Positions 35,985 to 47,904 of a stretch of 64,000 nucleotides of DNA are shown here, one piece after another. Every line of letters starts with the position of its first letter. Positions within the stretch are counted from its first letter, which is position 1. The stretch lies in assembly GCA_964016985.1 (NCBI GenBank), contig OZ024827.1, positions 59,354,181 to 59,418,180 of the forward strand. Direction: 5' to 3'. The notes under the pieces were generated by a model. It was not told where the DNA came from. It did not search any database and was given only the letters and a program-made list of their open reading frames with translations. The translations under genes and the position numbers were made by a program. This stretch comes from Anodontia alba. Lineage: Eukaryota > Mollusca > Bivalvia > Lucinida > Lucinidae.

Positions 35985-36420
35985 AACTTGCGTATCCACT
36001 CTTTCTGTTCAGTTCCGTTGGTACTTGCCGATCTATTTTGCAATAGCCAATGGTGCTATAAGCGGACAGCGAAGTTTCTAATTAGGCTGTGCGTATACGC
36101 AGGTTGATCTGGGTTTCGCTGTCCGAATATGCCCTGAAAGCATTCTTTCACCTGGCGGAGTTCAATTAGTGGGTGTGAACCGGGAAGATGTTAAATGATC
36201 TAAATGAGTCGTAACGTCGGTAAAGGTGTCTTCTGAGCATACGAAGCTAGTGACGGCTTGGATCAAATAAAATATCGCTGTGTATCTGCACAGTCTGGTC
36301 AGGACGTTCGTTATCATCTGCCAGATTCATTACATTCTGTAGAATACGCGGATCCGCTGGCTGCATTGGTCGTTCGCTATCAATATCTCGCACGAACATC
36401 CATTTTCTCAATGCATGGTT
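35985..36420. repeat. Two adjacent degenerate foldback repeats of the same family
   Basis: 35985-36145 contains GTGAAGGCCTAGGTCAACTTG and, inverted, CGCAGGTTGATCTGGGTTTC with GCGGACAGCGAAG. 36262-36420 has CTGCACAGTCTGGTCAGGAC and GCTGGCTGCATTGGTCGTTC. Both are imperfect inverted repeats with no coding content. Confidence 0.5.
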
Positions 36421-36899
36421 CAAATTTAAAGGGAGGAAATGGGTGTTGAAGTAGGATACCTGTTGTCCGCAATTATTGGACATGTAATACATCTTCAAAG
36501 GTTACAGACTGGCTGGAGGTCGTAGGACATGTGGTCACTATAGAGATTATACACTTAAAACTGATCATTTGTTCACGACACAACAAAAGATAATGTTAAC
36601 ATACACCGATTTACTATCCAGAAGAAATATCATGGGTTGTGCGTAATTTTAATGAATTACAGTATTTATTCTAAGTACTGGGACAGTCAGGCCTGGGCAA
36701 GGCTTGTAGGCCATCTCAGACACCAAAACACGCAGCGACTGATCAAGGTCTGAACTGTGACTCGTCCAGCATTTACAGACGCATCAACAGATAGTCAAAT
36801 AGGCAGCTTAACATTTTCGGCAAGTACGGTTGAAGTAAAAGGTGCAGCAATTATTAGGGTTATACTGTTAACCCATTTAACCCTGGCGCCCCATGAAAT

Positions 36900-36970
36900 G
36901 GACACTGGCAAACAGTGTAGACACAGATCAGACGCGGCGTCTGATCAGGGTCTACACTGTTTGCATTAAG
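36900..36970. repeat. Short hairpin repeat, 'CAAACAGTGTAGAC' family (best copy)
   Basis: GCAAACAGTGTAGACACAGA with TCAGACGC (36908-36935) is complemented by GCGTCTGATCAGGGTCTACA with CTGTTTGC (to 36964), an almost perfect stem with no loop. Related degenerate copies are listed separately. Confidence 0.7.
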
Positions 36971-37559
36971 TACAGGAATTTCTTTAAAACCTGGTTTATT
37001 ATTATTAAAAGTTTAGCAGACACCCCTTCCTTTGGAAATGGACTTGTCCAAAGACTTGAGGTAGAAGAATCCACTCGGCATAAACGGCTTAATACTATAA
37101 AATCATCCCGCAGACATATGAGACTTTTAGAAGCGAACAAAAGTGCGTTTGTAGAGATAAAGTGTAATCAATTTAATACATGTTGGTTAGCACGCCGACA
37201 TAAAATGCCCAATTAGACAGCCTGAAGGAGAGAATAGATTTGTGTGTATTGGAGGGAGCGGGTAGGAATGTGGGGAAGGGGCAGCTAGCTTCACGCACAT
37301 ACGACCAGGGATAATAAGCCCACTTTTGTAGAATTACAATTATATTTATCTTTTTAGTGTGTTCATTGCTCTCAAGGGTCATTCCCTTTAGTATCTAATT
37401 GTACTGCTAAAGGCAACTGATTTGGTCTTGGCTAATTTCTTGTTCATCTTATTATTTCATTTACTGTAAATTAATTTATTTCTACACTTTGAGTTAGTTT
37501 TGATAAAGTTCGTCAATGTGAAAACACTTTAGAAAAATATTTCATTTATATTTTTTTTA

Positions 37560-37747
37560 AAGTCGTGCTGGGTTTATTTCGGAATATTTTGTTGTTTTCA
37601 GGCCATTGCTGGTATGTTTTGGTACGTTTTGCCAGTTTCAGAACACGCATTTATTTTCAGGCATCTCTTTTGTTTCCATTCGATAATTTTTTCTTATGTC
37701 AGGTATTAACTAATTAAATAAATCCTAAAATATATTACCTTTGAGAG

Positions 37748-37797
<50 letters not shown>

Positions 37798-38240
37798 AAA
37801 AATAGCTAAAAGTTTCGAAGTTTATTTCTTAGTTAAGACACACACACACACTGAAAAATAGCTAAAAGTTTCGAAGTTTATTTCTTAGTTAAGAAACTTG
37901 ATATCCAAGCAGTTTTTGTAGGTTTGATACATCTTATCAATTTCTAAACAGTTGTTCATTTAGAACCATTGTATATCAATTTCAGGTCACTTATTGTAGA
38001 TATTTTGTTTTTCAGAAAAAAATATCAAAGCAAGTGTCTGTTGTCCCAGCCCAATTTGATAACCTTTGCCATTTTAGTCCATTTCATTATATTTCTTCAG
38101 ATCCTAGACCTATTTTGGAACATTTTTGCAATTGCAAATATTTTGCTCATTCAAAAGTACATTCCTGTAGTTTATAGTCATTTAAGTTAGTTTAAGCTGT
38201 TTTGACTAATTTTTTAACATTTTATTTATGTAATCATCGT
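37560..38240 (+). repeat. T-rich degenerate repeat tract
   Basis: Irregular recurrence of TTTTGGnACnTTTTGCCA, TTCAGG and CATTT motifs suggests an eroded short-unit tandem repeat. The (CA)n duplication lies inside. No coding signal was seen. Confidence 0.35.
37750..37894 (+). repeat. (CA)n microsatellite with duplicated flank
   Basis: A 46-bp (CA)n run (37750-37795) is followed by a 43-bp segment, TGAAAAATAGCTAAAAGTTT and so on (37796-37838). A shorter (CA)n and an exact second copy (37852-37894) come next. The pattern fits unequal exchange or slippage between CA tracts. Confidence 0.9.
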
Positions 38241-40460
38241 TAGCTGTTTATGGCGATTTCACACTATTCATTCATCTAGTTCAGTAAATGTTTCCAGTAA
38301 TGACAATTTGACCACAAGCATGTGTAAATGTGTCAAGATGTGTAGCATTCTCAATCTTATTCGCTCACATCGTCACGATAATATAAACCTACACATCAGT
38401 TTTATGAATCTATCCCATGCGGTTCAAAAGTTATGTCCAGGGATTCACAGACTGACCACAGGCGGGCGCACAAGGGTCAAAGAGCACTCGCCGGTCCATC
38501 GGACATTCTTTTGCTAGCAGCATATACCGTGCATTTCTCAAAATATGAGTGTGCAATCAGACGCCGCGCAACCGCAGTATATCTGATCAGAGGCTTCAGT
38601 GTTTACCACTCATTCAGTAGTTTTAAACACATCAACATGTGGTAAAATGAAGTAAGATGTTAAGCCCAGTGTTGTGAGAAGTCCGAATATTAAGGTTAAA
38701 TAACATAAGAATATTTGGAAAACATATGGCAGGTGATACGGATCTAATCAGTGAAAAAAAAATAATAAAGGTTAAGTTGCCACCTTATCAATAATACACA
38801 CTGATAAAGGTAACATCAAAGGTAAATAGACAGTTCTCATAGTTAACAGTGAAGATGCAACCTAACCTGTGTTTTGGGGAATCTGGCTTGGATGTCAGCT
38901 ATGGCTATATACGGGTATATAGTATACGATTCCTCTGTTAGTTTAATCCGTGGTCGAGACATATATTAATGCAGATCGAGGATAGTGTTATTCTTTCTGA
39001 CTGACAAATCGTTTCATATACCAATCATAATTTGGAAGACTGTGGTTATTTATACGCTGTGTAGAATCTTATAAGTACGGGCTCCAATATAAGAAAAGTG
39101 ATAACCCTACAATCGAAAAGACATACAATTTATTTTGTTATTGGAAGGCAGTTTGGAAATTCCTGTACAACAGTTATGTATAAATTGCATTTCGCGAAAC
39201 TTGGCATGTTTCTACGGATGCCCAGATGCTTAACAAATTCCAAGTATACAAAATCTTGCATATTCAGATTAATGTCATTGAAAAGAAAAAAAAAATAATG
39301 CTCGAAACAGAAACCAGAATGTTTTATTTTATCATGTTCATATGCAACTATGAAACAAAAAGTGACACATAGGCTGTTTTCTGCATTCAAGGGAGCGCAA
39401 CCTGCTTTACTGTCTAAAACTAATTGTAAAGTTTCGTATGCAAACTGTATTTCAAATTCACCTTCTACCGATGTCATGTATTAAAAGAATGTCCGATTTC
39501 TGATCTCATATGGCCGCTACGATAAACTTGCAAGAGAACGCTTGTTTTGGAAATTTTACAATATCGTTTTTATTGACAAATTGTAAGTTTTACCAGACAC
39601 CTTACGGACGTTCAGGCTTATAATGGTTCTGTTAGATTAATTAGTATATACTACAATTTTATACTTACGTAAGTCTTCGAAATGCATGCTGAGGGAGTTC
39701 TCTGCCAATTTTTGTCATACCCAAAAAATTAAAACATTTGTTGATGGACTACACTCGGTAATAATGTATGAAGAGCAAATACAATAAGTCAAGTAGTTTC
39801 CGCAAACAGAAATGTTCATCGAAATTCCATAATGTACAAGCCGTTTAACAAAAAGGTGACACGACTTTTAAAGATTACGAGAACTAAGAAACCTGACTAT
39901 ATCTCGTATAAAGATTGGCTTCATCAGAAGAGCTTATGCAAAAGCAGAATACCATGATTGTCCTGCATATCATGACAGTCTGATCAGAGCCTACCGCGTT
40001 TCTAGCAGAAGCTATTGGCAAGGTGTTATTAACATAATCTAACCATATTTCTTGGATTCACAGTCTGATTTGAACATTCTGACGATTTGAATCCGTCCTG
40101 TATGGTGCATTTGTTTCTTTATTGTTTGGCGCGCGTCAATTTCTGATTCTTTCTTTTTATCGGATATCCCTGATACAACTTGCTCAATCTGAACGTATAG
40201 CTCTTTATGTAATTAAGTTTTCTAGAATAATCCACTTACACCAGCAGCAGTTTATATTCTGAATTTTTTATTTCAGTTTTGCCGAAAAACTCAGGCTTGA
40301 CAATTAAACTGAACTGTCTGACAGGCAAACGAATCACATCAAACATCACCCTACTTTCTGAGAAATTCTCTGAGAAAATCTCTGAGAAAATACAAATTAA
40401 AAAATTCCATTTTAGAATATTGGTAGCTACAGTTTTGAATGTCTCTTTAAGCGTTATTCT
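38240..40460. other. No recognisable gene
   Basis: One degenerate CATCAACAG repeat at about 38525-38645. Minus-strand frames 39130-39477 (115 codons) and 40236-40547 (103 codons) are open but unrecognised, and the second overlaps the SINE head. Confidence 0.45.
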
Positions 40461-40464
40461 CCAT

Positions 40465-40570
40465 CTCACCGCAGCCGAGTGGTTAGAGGGTTTGACTGCG
40501 GGTTCGAGCCCACTCACACCATCGACTGAAAAACACTGTTTATTCACCCAGCAGTGAGTGGGTACTCTTC
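40465..40570 (+). mobile_element. Truncated tRNA-like SINE head
   Basis: CAGCCGAGTGGTTAGAGG (about 40472-40489) resembles an A box of a Ser/Leu-type tRNA, and GGGTTCGAGCCC (about 40500-40511) is a good B box. Only about 15 bp separate them, far too short for a tRNA, so an internal part is deleted. The 3' flank (CAGCAGTGAGTGGGTACTC) looks like a SINE body. Confidence 0.6.
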
Positions 40571-40683
40571 AGGGATCATGTGATCTATTTATAGACGGCA
40601 ATTTTGTGTTAGATTTTGTGTTAGAAGAAAACTCGATCGTTTTTGAGAGAGTTTTTGTCAAAAAGTGCAAGAACGGAAAACAA

Positions 40684-40735
40684 TTCTCAGATGTTATGCA
40701 TATCATCGTTCTCAGATGTTATGCATATCATCGTA
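40684..40735 (+). repeat. Short tandem duplication (26 bp)
   Basis: TTCTCAGATGTTATGCATAT with CATCG occurs twice in succession. Confidence 0.85.
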
Positions 40736-40991
40736 AAGGTGATTGTTTTCAGAATCGAGTAAGATAAGTAGTTTGTCAGGCTGTCTCGAAATTAAAAGCA
40801 CATTGCCGTTCAGGCAGAGTTGTTTACCTTGTGTGTATATTTTACCTCTCCAGCAAAATATCATACCTTCTTACCGTCTTTCAAATGCGTTTTTTAGATG
40901 CGGGAAAAATATAATCTGATTTCGTATGTTGTTCAATAATACATGTAAAAGAATAGTGTATAAAAATGCAAGCGATCAAAGTCGGACCATA

Positions 40992-41310
40992 TACAGACAA
41001 CCCTCTTTATACCGACATTCGATACAACGACAAAATTCGTTATAACGACAAAATTTGAATGTCACGAAACCTTCGCCAAGGAGGTAACAATAAGTCACAA
41101 ATTATGCAAGAATATTGTATTTAATACTTAATTTAATTTAATAACAAATATCCAAAACATTATGTTCTATAAGGAAATAAGAACAAAACAAGACCTTTCT
41201 TACATATCAATCTGCTCATTAAGTATTCTGTACAGTGTACAATAGCAAATTCATTTTAATAGCAACGTCTTTGGGAACAAATGTTGTCGTTGTAACGAGG
41301 GTTTACTGTA
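40992..41310. mobile_element. Tigger/pogo-like MITE, copy 2
   Basis: The left end CAGACAACCCTCTTTATACC (40994) and the right end GTAACGAGGGTTTACTG (to 41308) are bordered by TA (40992-40993, 41309-41310). It is the same family and orientation as the 17.4-kb copy but has a longer, AT-rich centre without the GCCTC hairpin. There is no coding sequence. Two (GT)n and poly(A) microsatellites follow shortly downstream. Confidence 0.75.
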
Positions 41311-41404
41311 CAGCGATATCTACTATAAATGGACGATCTATGAGATTAAGACTGCTCTCCAAATACACATCGCTTTTTCTATATTATTTCCGTAGAATCT
41401 TTGA

Positions 41405-41406
<2 letters not shown>

Positions 41407-41456
<50 letters not shown>

Positions 41457-41527
41457 GTTTTCTTTAAAACCAAACTACATACACAAATTGACAAAACTCC
41501 TGTTAAAAGATAGTATAATTGCATTTT

Positions 41528-41561
<34 letters not shown>
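41407..41561 (+). repeat. (TG)n and poly(A) tracts
   Basis: A pure TG run at 41407-41455 and a 31-base A run at about 41531-41561. The Cys/Val-rich frames across it are artefacts. Confidence 0.95.
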
Positions 41562-41562
<1 letters not shown>

Positions 41563-41984
41563 CCAGAAAATAGTCAAAAACCTGTCACAACGATTCCCAA
41601 CGATCATGTTTGAAAGAGAATTAACATTACATGTCATCAGTTTGCAAATCTCTGTCTTCAATACCAGTATGATCATTTGAGGAATGCAGAAGACATTCTA
41701 GGGTGTAATTTAAACAAAGATTACTATATGTCCTTATTTGATTAATGGACATTAATTGCGTGTATGAGTTTGACAAGCGTAAATACCTATTGTTCGCCAC
41801 ATTAGCTGTGACTATTTTACCCTGGGAGGTCTGGTTAAGTCGAAGTCCCTGCATTGTTTCTAATCATCTAATTTTATATATCTCAATGCCATTAGATTTA
41901 TAGTTATTATGTGCATTGATGTTTATTTGAAAATCGTTGAATATATCGTATATACCCTAAGTATGAGTACAGAAAGGCCTGAGC

Positions 41985-42075
41985 AAACAGTGTAAATTCA
42001 GATTAGACGGCGGAGTGTCTAATCAGAGTCTACACTATTCATTAATCGTCCAGCAGGTTTTAAACATATCAATAG
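41985..42075. repeat. 'CAAACAGTG...CATCAACAG' repeat copy
   Basis: GGCCTGAGCAAACAGTGTAA, then CAGATTAGACGGC, GTCTAATCAGAGTCTACAC and CCAGCAGGTTTTAAACATAT form a hairpin followed by a conserved tail, collinear with the 18.17-kb copy. Partial copies also occur at about 14600-14700, 25570-25690, 36692-36800, 38525-38645, 52630-52705 and 61935-61995. Confidence 0.5.
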
Positions 42076-42529
42076 ATTTGATCATAATTTAGGAAAAGTA
42101 TGTATAGAGTTAACTGTCCGACTGTTTAGTATAAATACGGTATAGCACACAGCATATTCACCTGCTGAGTTTTATTGTATTTATTGTAAGATTTTAATTA
42201 TCGTCATCGGAAGCATGCTGGTGATAAAACTTGATGTCAAAGGAACAGGACCAACCCAAGTAATGAACAATGCATGTTTGAAAATTGAACAAAGCAAACT
42301 GTTAGGGGTAAAATATATCCACCGCAGAGTTTGAAAAGTATGTTACAAAATACAACCAGTAAACCGCATACAGCTCTCCCCGCTGCATATTCTAGCAACT
42401 TGATATCAAGCAGTAATGTACTTCTGTATTACCTAGGTCTATAGGTTTACAGCATATTCATCCTACATATTTGCACACTGCAACTATTTTTCATACATTT
42501 CCTAAACTTTGAACAGCTCTATCCTAACC

Positions 42530-42790
42530 TTTCAACATCATGTCGATTGGCCTTAAACCAGAACGAGTGCATACCCTGATCAGAAGGTTGTGGGTTCGAA
42601 CGTCGTTGGAATTGGTTAATTTTTGAGACCATTAGTATACTTAACTCATGCTCAAAATTTTGGCCAAGGAGGTGCTTGTGACTGACATCGGCGTCAAGCC
42701 AAGACTGCAAAACCGTCGAAATGTACGAAGACTAAAACATACGAACCTGCATCCAGATACTTTGGATGCTTGATAGCATCTGCTTGCATT
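42530..42790 (+). mobile_element. Old diverged SINE related to the 50.3-kb SINE
   Basis: A B-box-like GTGGGTTCGAACG lies at about 42588-42600. The downstream body parallels the younger SINE: GAGACCATTAGTATACTTAA at about 42625, then ACTGACATCGGCGTCAAG, then CATCCAGATACTTTGGATGC near the 3' end. The A box is poorly preserved and no tail or target duplication is obvious. Assignment rests on collinear similarity along about 200 bp judged by eye. Confidence 0.65.
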
Positions 42791-42924
42791 GTTCTAATAC
42801 AGGGTAGCAAAGAACAAAACTTGCGTATGTTCTCAGATTTCTCAACGGGGTATATTCATAATTATATGGGCCGGGTCATGTGTAAAAGTACTTTGAGCAT
42901 GTGTAAAATATGCGGATTCTCATC

Positions 42925-43080
42925 CCGACCTTTGCTATCGATTTGATGCATTTTATAGTAGCCAATGATATGGCAGCGGACAGCGAATGCCCTGGTCAAA
43001 CTGCGCGGCCGCGCAGTCTGATCTCGGTCTTCGCTGTCCGCCGAAAGCATTTTTTTCGCTAGGCGCGGCTCACGTGTCTT
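42925..43080. repeat. Foldback repeat, 'GATCAGCCTGCGC' family
   Basis: CAGCGGACAGCGAATGCCCT, then GGTCAAACTGCGCGGCCGCG, then CAGTCTGATCTCGGTCTTCG and CTGTCCGCCGAAAGC form an inverted repeat centred on GCGCGGCCGCGC. The open frame on the minus strand here (42862-43113) is derived from the repeat. Confidence 0.6.
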
Positions 43081-43424
43081 CATCATATTTTTAAGACTGT
43101 TGACATTCTCCACTTGGTAAAATCTATTTACTAAATAAGGAATATCTAACCTGTATGGATTAGTATTGTTTGAATGGGTACTACGATGCTAAAGCACTTA
43201 TACACACATACATACGTAGTAAAGTATCTATTTACAAACACAACATCATGTTCAAACAGCATCATGGAAAGAACCATTCTTTATGATTTATAAGAGACTA
43301 TACAAAACAATAAAGGACTAGAATAGTAATTGTGTTTGTAAAACAATATGCACCCCCCCCCCCCCACACACACACACACACACACGCACCACCAACCATA
43401 TGCTTGCCTCTAAAGATAATACAT

Positions 43425-45406
43425 GGTAAAAATGGCCCAATCTACAAAGGGCCATAACTCCTGAAATAGTTTACAGAATTTATTCAAAAGTTAGTCAGGT
43501 CATCTTCTTGTCACTACCAATCTATTCATCAAGTTATGAGGCTCTAGCTCTAACATTTTTGAGATATTTTGCTGACAAGGGAATATGCCTAAATTTTCAA
43601 AGGGACATTACTCATGCCCAGAAGCTAAGTGCCCCTCCAACTTCCTTCTCACCTATTTTTTTTCATGAGGCCTTCACATATGAAATTTGAAAACATTAGC
43701 ATATTTTTTTAAGTTATGATTTGCACAAGAAAGTAACAACATTAAATGGCCAGAAATTTCAAAGGGCCATAATTCAAATAAAAATTTTATGAAATTTGTT
43801 GAAAAAATTAATCAGGTGATTTCCTCCTCAGTCCCAATCAGTATATAAAATGTCAAGGCTCTAGCTCAAATACGTTTTGAGATATCTTGCTAACAAGATT
43901 TCAATATTGTTTTATTAAAAGGATAGTTTACTAAATGGAAGATAATTCGGATAAGAAAAAAAATATGGATCACCGATTTTTTCATGAGAAATCCATATAT
44001 GAAATTTCAACACTTTAGCATACATGGTTCTGAACCTATGCTATACACAATAAAACAACAACATTAAATGGTCAGAAATTGCAAAGGGCCATAACTCCAA
44101 CAACATTTCATTTAATTAATTGAAAAATTTTAACAGGGAATCTCCTCCTCAGTCCAACTCAGTATACCAAACATCAAGGCTCTAGCTCAAACTTTTTTGA
44201 GATGTCTTGCTGACGAAATTTTAATGTTATTTTATTAAAAGGGAAATAACTCTAAAATAGGAGATAATTCGGATAAGAAAAAAAGTACTGGTAACCTATT
44301 TTTTCATGAGGAATCCATATATGAAATCTTAAAACATTAGCATACACGATTCTAAATAATTTATGCTATGCACAATAAAGCAACAACATTAAATGGCCAG
44401 ACATTGTAAAGGGCATAACTCCAACAGCGTTTCATTTAATGGTTGAAAATTTAATCAGGTGATCTCCTCCTCAGTCCCAATCAGTATACAAAATATCAAG
44501 GCTCTAGCTCAAATAGTTTTTTAGATATCTTGCTAACGAAATTTCAATTTATTTTATTAAAAGGGAAGTAAATCTAAAATGGGAGATAATTCGGATAAGA
44601 AAAAATATGGATCGCCTATTTTTTCATGGGGAAACCATATATGAAATTTCAAAAAATTCGCATACATGGTTCTAAACTTATGCTATGCTCAATAAAGCAA
44701 TATCATTAAATAGCCAGAAATTACAAAGAGCCGTTACTCCAACAACATTTTATTTAATTGGTTCAAAATTTCACCAGGTGATTTCCTCCTCAGTCCAAAT
44801 CAGTATACAAAATATCAAGGCTCTAGCTCAAATAATTTTTAAGATATCTTGCTAACAAGATTTCAATGTTATTTTATTAAAAGGGAAATAACTCTAAATG
44901 GGAGATAATTCGGATAAGAAAAACAAATACGGGTCACCTATTTTTTCATGAGGAATCCATATATGATAATTAAAAACATTATCATACATGGTTCTAAAGT
45001 TATGCTATGCACAATAAAGCAACAACATTAAATGGCCAGAAATTGCAAAGGACCATAACTCTAACAACATTTCATTTAATTAGTTGAAAATTTATTCAGG
45101 TGACTTCCTACTCCTTCCTAATCAGTAAACCAAATATCGAGGCTCTAGCTCAAATACTTTTTGAGATATCTTGCTAACGAGATTTCAATGTCATTTTATC
45201 AAATGGGAAATAACTCTAAAATGGGCGATAATTCGGATAAGAAAAAAAATACGGGTCACCTATTTTTTTCATGAGGAATCCATATATGAAATTTTAAAAC
45301 ATTTACATTGGTTCTAAAGTTATGCTATGTACAAGAGAGCGTGACGAACGAACAAACGGACAAGACAGAAGCAATATGCCCCCACTTTTTCAAAGATGGG
45401 GGCATA
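43425..45406 (+). mobile_element. 2-kb tandem repeat element, six units of about 320 bp, ending in hairpin
   Basis: GGCCAGAAATTGCAAAGGGC-type starts recur at about 43430, 43748, 44069, 44395, 44712 and 45034 (spacing 317-326). Each unit has CTCCTCAGTCCCAATCAGTA, then CAAGGCTCTAGCTCAAATA, then GATAATTCGGATAAGAAAAA. The array ends with GACGAACGAACAAACGGACA and a hairpin ATGCCCCCA...TGGGGGCAT (45376-45404). This is the same layout as the pearl-like elements. No gene is present. Confidence 0.75.
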
Positions 45407-45989
45407 AAAGACTGAGCCCGTTTATGTAACCTTAAAAAGTAGTTAAATTTAAGACATTAAAGGGACACACGTTTACAGTACCTAAAACATGACAAGTTAA
45501 GACTTTATTTAGATAAAAGCGTTCTTCGCTTTTCTAGAATTTCGTGGCAGATTTTGGCACTAAGTCTAATGACATCTAAATTGTCACATCACAGATATCT
45601 TATAACTATTATCTAAGAATCAAAATTTGGTATATTATTAGCTTAGTAAATGATTTATATCTAGATATTCAGACTTTCGAACTTTCGGATGTTACTCGTT
45701 TTGATATTGTGAATATTGAGGATTTTTTTCTTATATACGCATGTCTGTATGTCTGTGGTAGAGTTAAACCCATATCAATAATGAAAACGTATCAAAATAT
45801 CCCATGAGGTTTAAGGGTTATGGCCATTTTCATATATATATTTATAATAATATTTCCAAGCTTCAGTATCCTGTGGATCCAGAGAGTTTCTTGTATATAA
45901 TGAGTGCGCTAGCGCACCAAAAATATACCACATCCGACGGGTCATTCAGAGAAATCAAGCATAATACTGTTCCATGAAACTTGTTTTTA

Positions 45990-46105
45990 ACAAGCGTAGT
46001 GGTGTAGTGGTTATGTCTCCTGACTCTGAAGGGCTAGGCGCTGCCATCGTAGCCGGAGCGGGTTCGAACCTCACACAGCCCTGTGGTATTTTATATTTCT
46101 TCCTA
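45990..46105 (+). mobile_element. tRNA-like SINE head (A and B boxes)
   Basis: A-box-like TAGTGGTGTAGTGGTTATG lies at about 45998-46016 and B-box GGGTTCGAACCTC at about 46060-46072. The intervening sequence is a little longer than in a class I tRNA and the acceptor arms do not pair well. I therefore read this as a SINE head or tRNA pseudogene, not a functional tRNA. Downstream AT-rich sequence runs into the (TA)n tract at 46172. Confidence 0.6.
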
Positions 46106-46169
46106 TACACTTTTTTTCTGAAGTACTTGCATCAGTAATGATCCTGGGCCGGAATACTTTGTTGAACTT

Positions 46170-46171
<2 letters not shown>

Positions 46172-46228
<57 letters not shown>
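46172..46228. repeat. (TA)n microsatellite
   Basis: 57 bp of alternating TA downstream of the SINE head at 46.0 kb. Confidence 0.95.
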
Positions 46229-46231
<3 letters not shown>

Positions 46232-46719
46232 CTGTCAATGTAAACTCATATTTTGCAAGTTCATTGGCTAATTCTTGCCGATATCTATCAGTATGCCAAA
46301 AATTTCAAAATATACTCAACGGTTTTCAATTACTGACAACGGACGAACAGACGGACTCACAAGGCGATTATAGGGCACTCTTTCATTTGGTCGAATCGGT
46401 CGATTTTCTGCTGGTGGTGCGATTTTGCAAGTTGAGTCTTTTGACTTTTTTATTACTTTTTTATTATAATGTCTATTAAATTAACTATCAATATATCTGA
46501 TACTGTTTGGTGATAGTCCGTCCTTTTTGGTCGTATCGAAGCATTCTGAACCTTTAGTGCTTCAGTGTTCTTTCTTTCATTCTCGGGGAAGCTAAAAGTC
46601 TTGACTGTGTTCATATGTGCAATTTACTCGCGAGTGTTTTCCCTGGATCCCTGCGCATGTTGGCGCTCGTCAATGGGGATTCAGGGCGAATCATCCGCTA
46701 TCACTTTACTTTGACTTTT

Positions 46720-46867
46720 ATTTTACTCTACTGTAGCTGGTGTTGTGCCATGTGGCGGCCGTAAAAAGTCTCCCCGTACAAATTTTGACATCGAATGAAA
46801 CAGTCGGCAATGTAAAGTTAATGATAAGTATGTATTATGTGTATTATGTTTGAAAATAAAAAATAAA

Positions 46868-46898
<31 letters not shown>
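46720..46898 (+). repeat. R-block fragment followed by AATAAA-rich stretch and poly(A)
   Basis: GTAGCTGGTGTTGTGCCATG, then TGGCGGCCGTAAAAAGTCTC and CCCGTAC, match the R block of the R-L family. About 120 bp later come GAAAATAAAAAATAAAC and an uninterrupted 30-base A run (46869-46898). LINE homology on the other strand stops right after it, so this piece may have inserted into the LINE. Confidence 0.5.
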
Positions 46899-46900
<2 letters not shown>

Positions 46901-46911
46901 TAATTTATATC

Positions 46912-47136
46912 TCAAGTCATCATACAGGGTACACGAAAGTAGTACATGTTCTTCTGATTCAGCATCTCTTCGATTTGTAACCTTTCGTATCGACCAGTTT
47001 CATGCCTCAATGGGACAACTCTGAAACTAAATTTTTCATAGGCTACGATGCTGTTTCGATCGTACAGCATGGATGTACTTTTCCATATTGAAGATGTGTT
47101 TGAATAATATGTAAGTTCTCCACTTACTACCACCAT
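46912..47136 (-). pseudogene. LINE ORF2 C-terminal fragment
   Basis: A 74-codon minus-strand frame includes FRVVPLRHETGRYERLQIEE. This resembles the 'LPIRxETGRYRxxPxxERxC' motif found near the C terminus of many jockey/CR1/L2-like ORF2 proteins, just before a Cys-His region that is not preserved here. It lies in the right order downstream of the YGAAIWG block. Homology stops about where a plus-strand 30-base poly(A) ends (46898), so another insertion probably removed the LINE 3' end. Confidence 0.6.
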
Positions 47137-47387
47137 CCCCCGATACTGCTATATTTCTATCCAAGTCTTCTCTCTATTTAGCTGTAACATCTTCAAATAG
47201 CTTATCACTTATTCTGTTTTATAAACGCTTCACCCATAATATTTACATCCATAAGACTGTTCTCAAGTCCACAGTTAGTAAACTGTTTCTTTATCCGTAC
47301 TCTCCAATCTCTGCATATGCTATATCCATACCTGTAAGACCACTTAAAGTCTTATAAATTAAACAAATTTGTTCCACTGACCTTAGC

Positions 47388-47753
47388 CTATACCAGGAAT
47401 AAGTGATACTGTCCTATTGTCTTGATTCGGTATTCGTCCATCCCATATCTCCCATTACTGCTGAGTTTGGTGTATATCTCGTCCCACTCCCATGAAAAAA
47501 TCTTGCTGCTCTGTTGTGAACTGCTGACATACTGGAAAAAAGTTCTATCACCCCAGATTGCTGCTCCATAACTGATTGTGCTATACACAATTAAATCGTA
47601 CATTTTCGTAAAGAAATTATATGGTAAACCACCAAAAGCCTTGAAATAATAAGCCCTAACGTTTCGTTGCGACATCGCAATGATATTATAATATGAAATC
47701 CTTGTATTCTGACAGCAACAAACTGAGATACGTATACTGCTTAGTATCGTCAA
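47388..47753 (-). pseudogene. LINE post-RT region fragment
   Basis: A 121-codon open stretch on the minus strand contains FGGLPYNFFTKMYDLIVYST followed by SYGAAIWGDRTF and, near its end, WDEIYTKLSSNGRYGMDEYR. LINE ORF2 proteins commonly carry a 'KLYxxxVxPxLxYGxxIWG' segment about 200 residues after YADD. Here the distance from the degraded YADD (48706) to YGAAIWG (about 47570) is about 380 codons. Subtracting the inserted repeat at about 47900-48440 brings it to about 190, as expected. The ATG is not meaningful, since the open frame is a remnant. Confidence is moderate because similarity is judged by eye. Confidence 0.65.
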
Positions 47754-47904
47754 TAGCCTTTTCGACTATACCAACGTTATAATTTGTTCTAATGGCTAAA
47801 TTAGATCTGGAATGAAAATTTTGTGATTTTTCATGTTTTAACATTACACCATATGTGCAGCGCGTCTTAAATAATCAACATATCATCTTCGTTCTCACGT
47901 AATA

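Noticed and set aside
36893..37216. 107-codon ORF as a gene
   Set aside because: Its 5' third is the GCAAACAGTGTAGAC hairpin repeat and the remainder has no recognised similarity.
39130..39477. 115-codon minus-strand ORF
   Set aside because: No family resemblance, AT-rich composition like the surroundings, and no supporting signals.
45990..46080. Functional tRNA gene
   Set aside because: A and B boxes are present, but acceptor stem pairing fails and the A-B distance is inflated; a SINE head explains it better.
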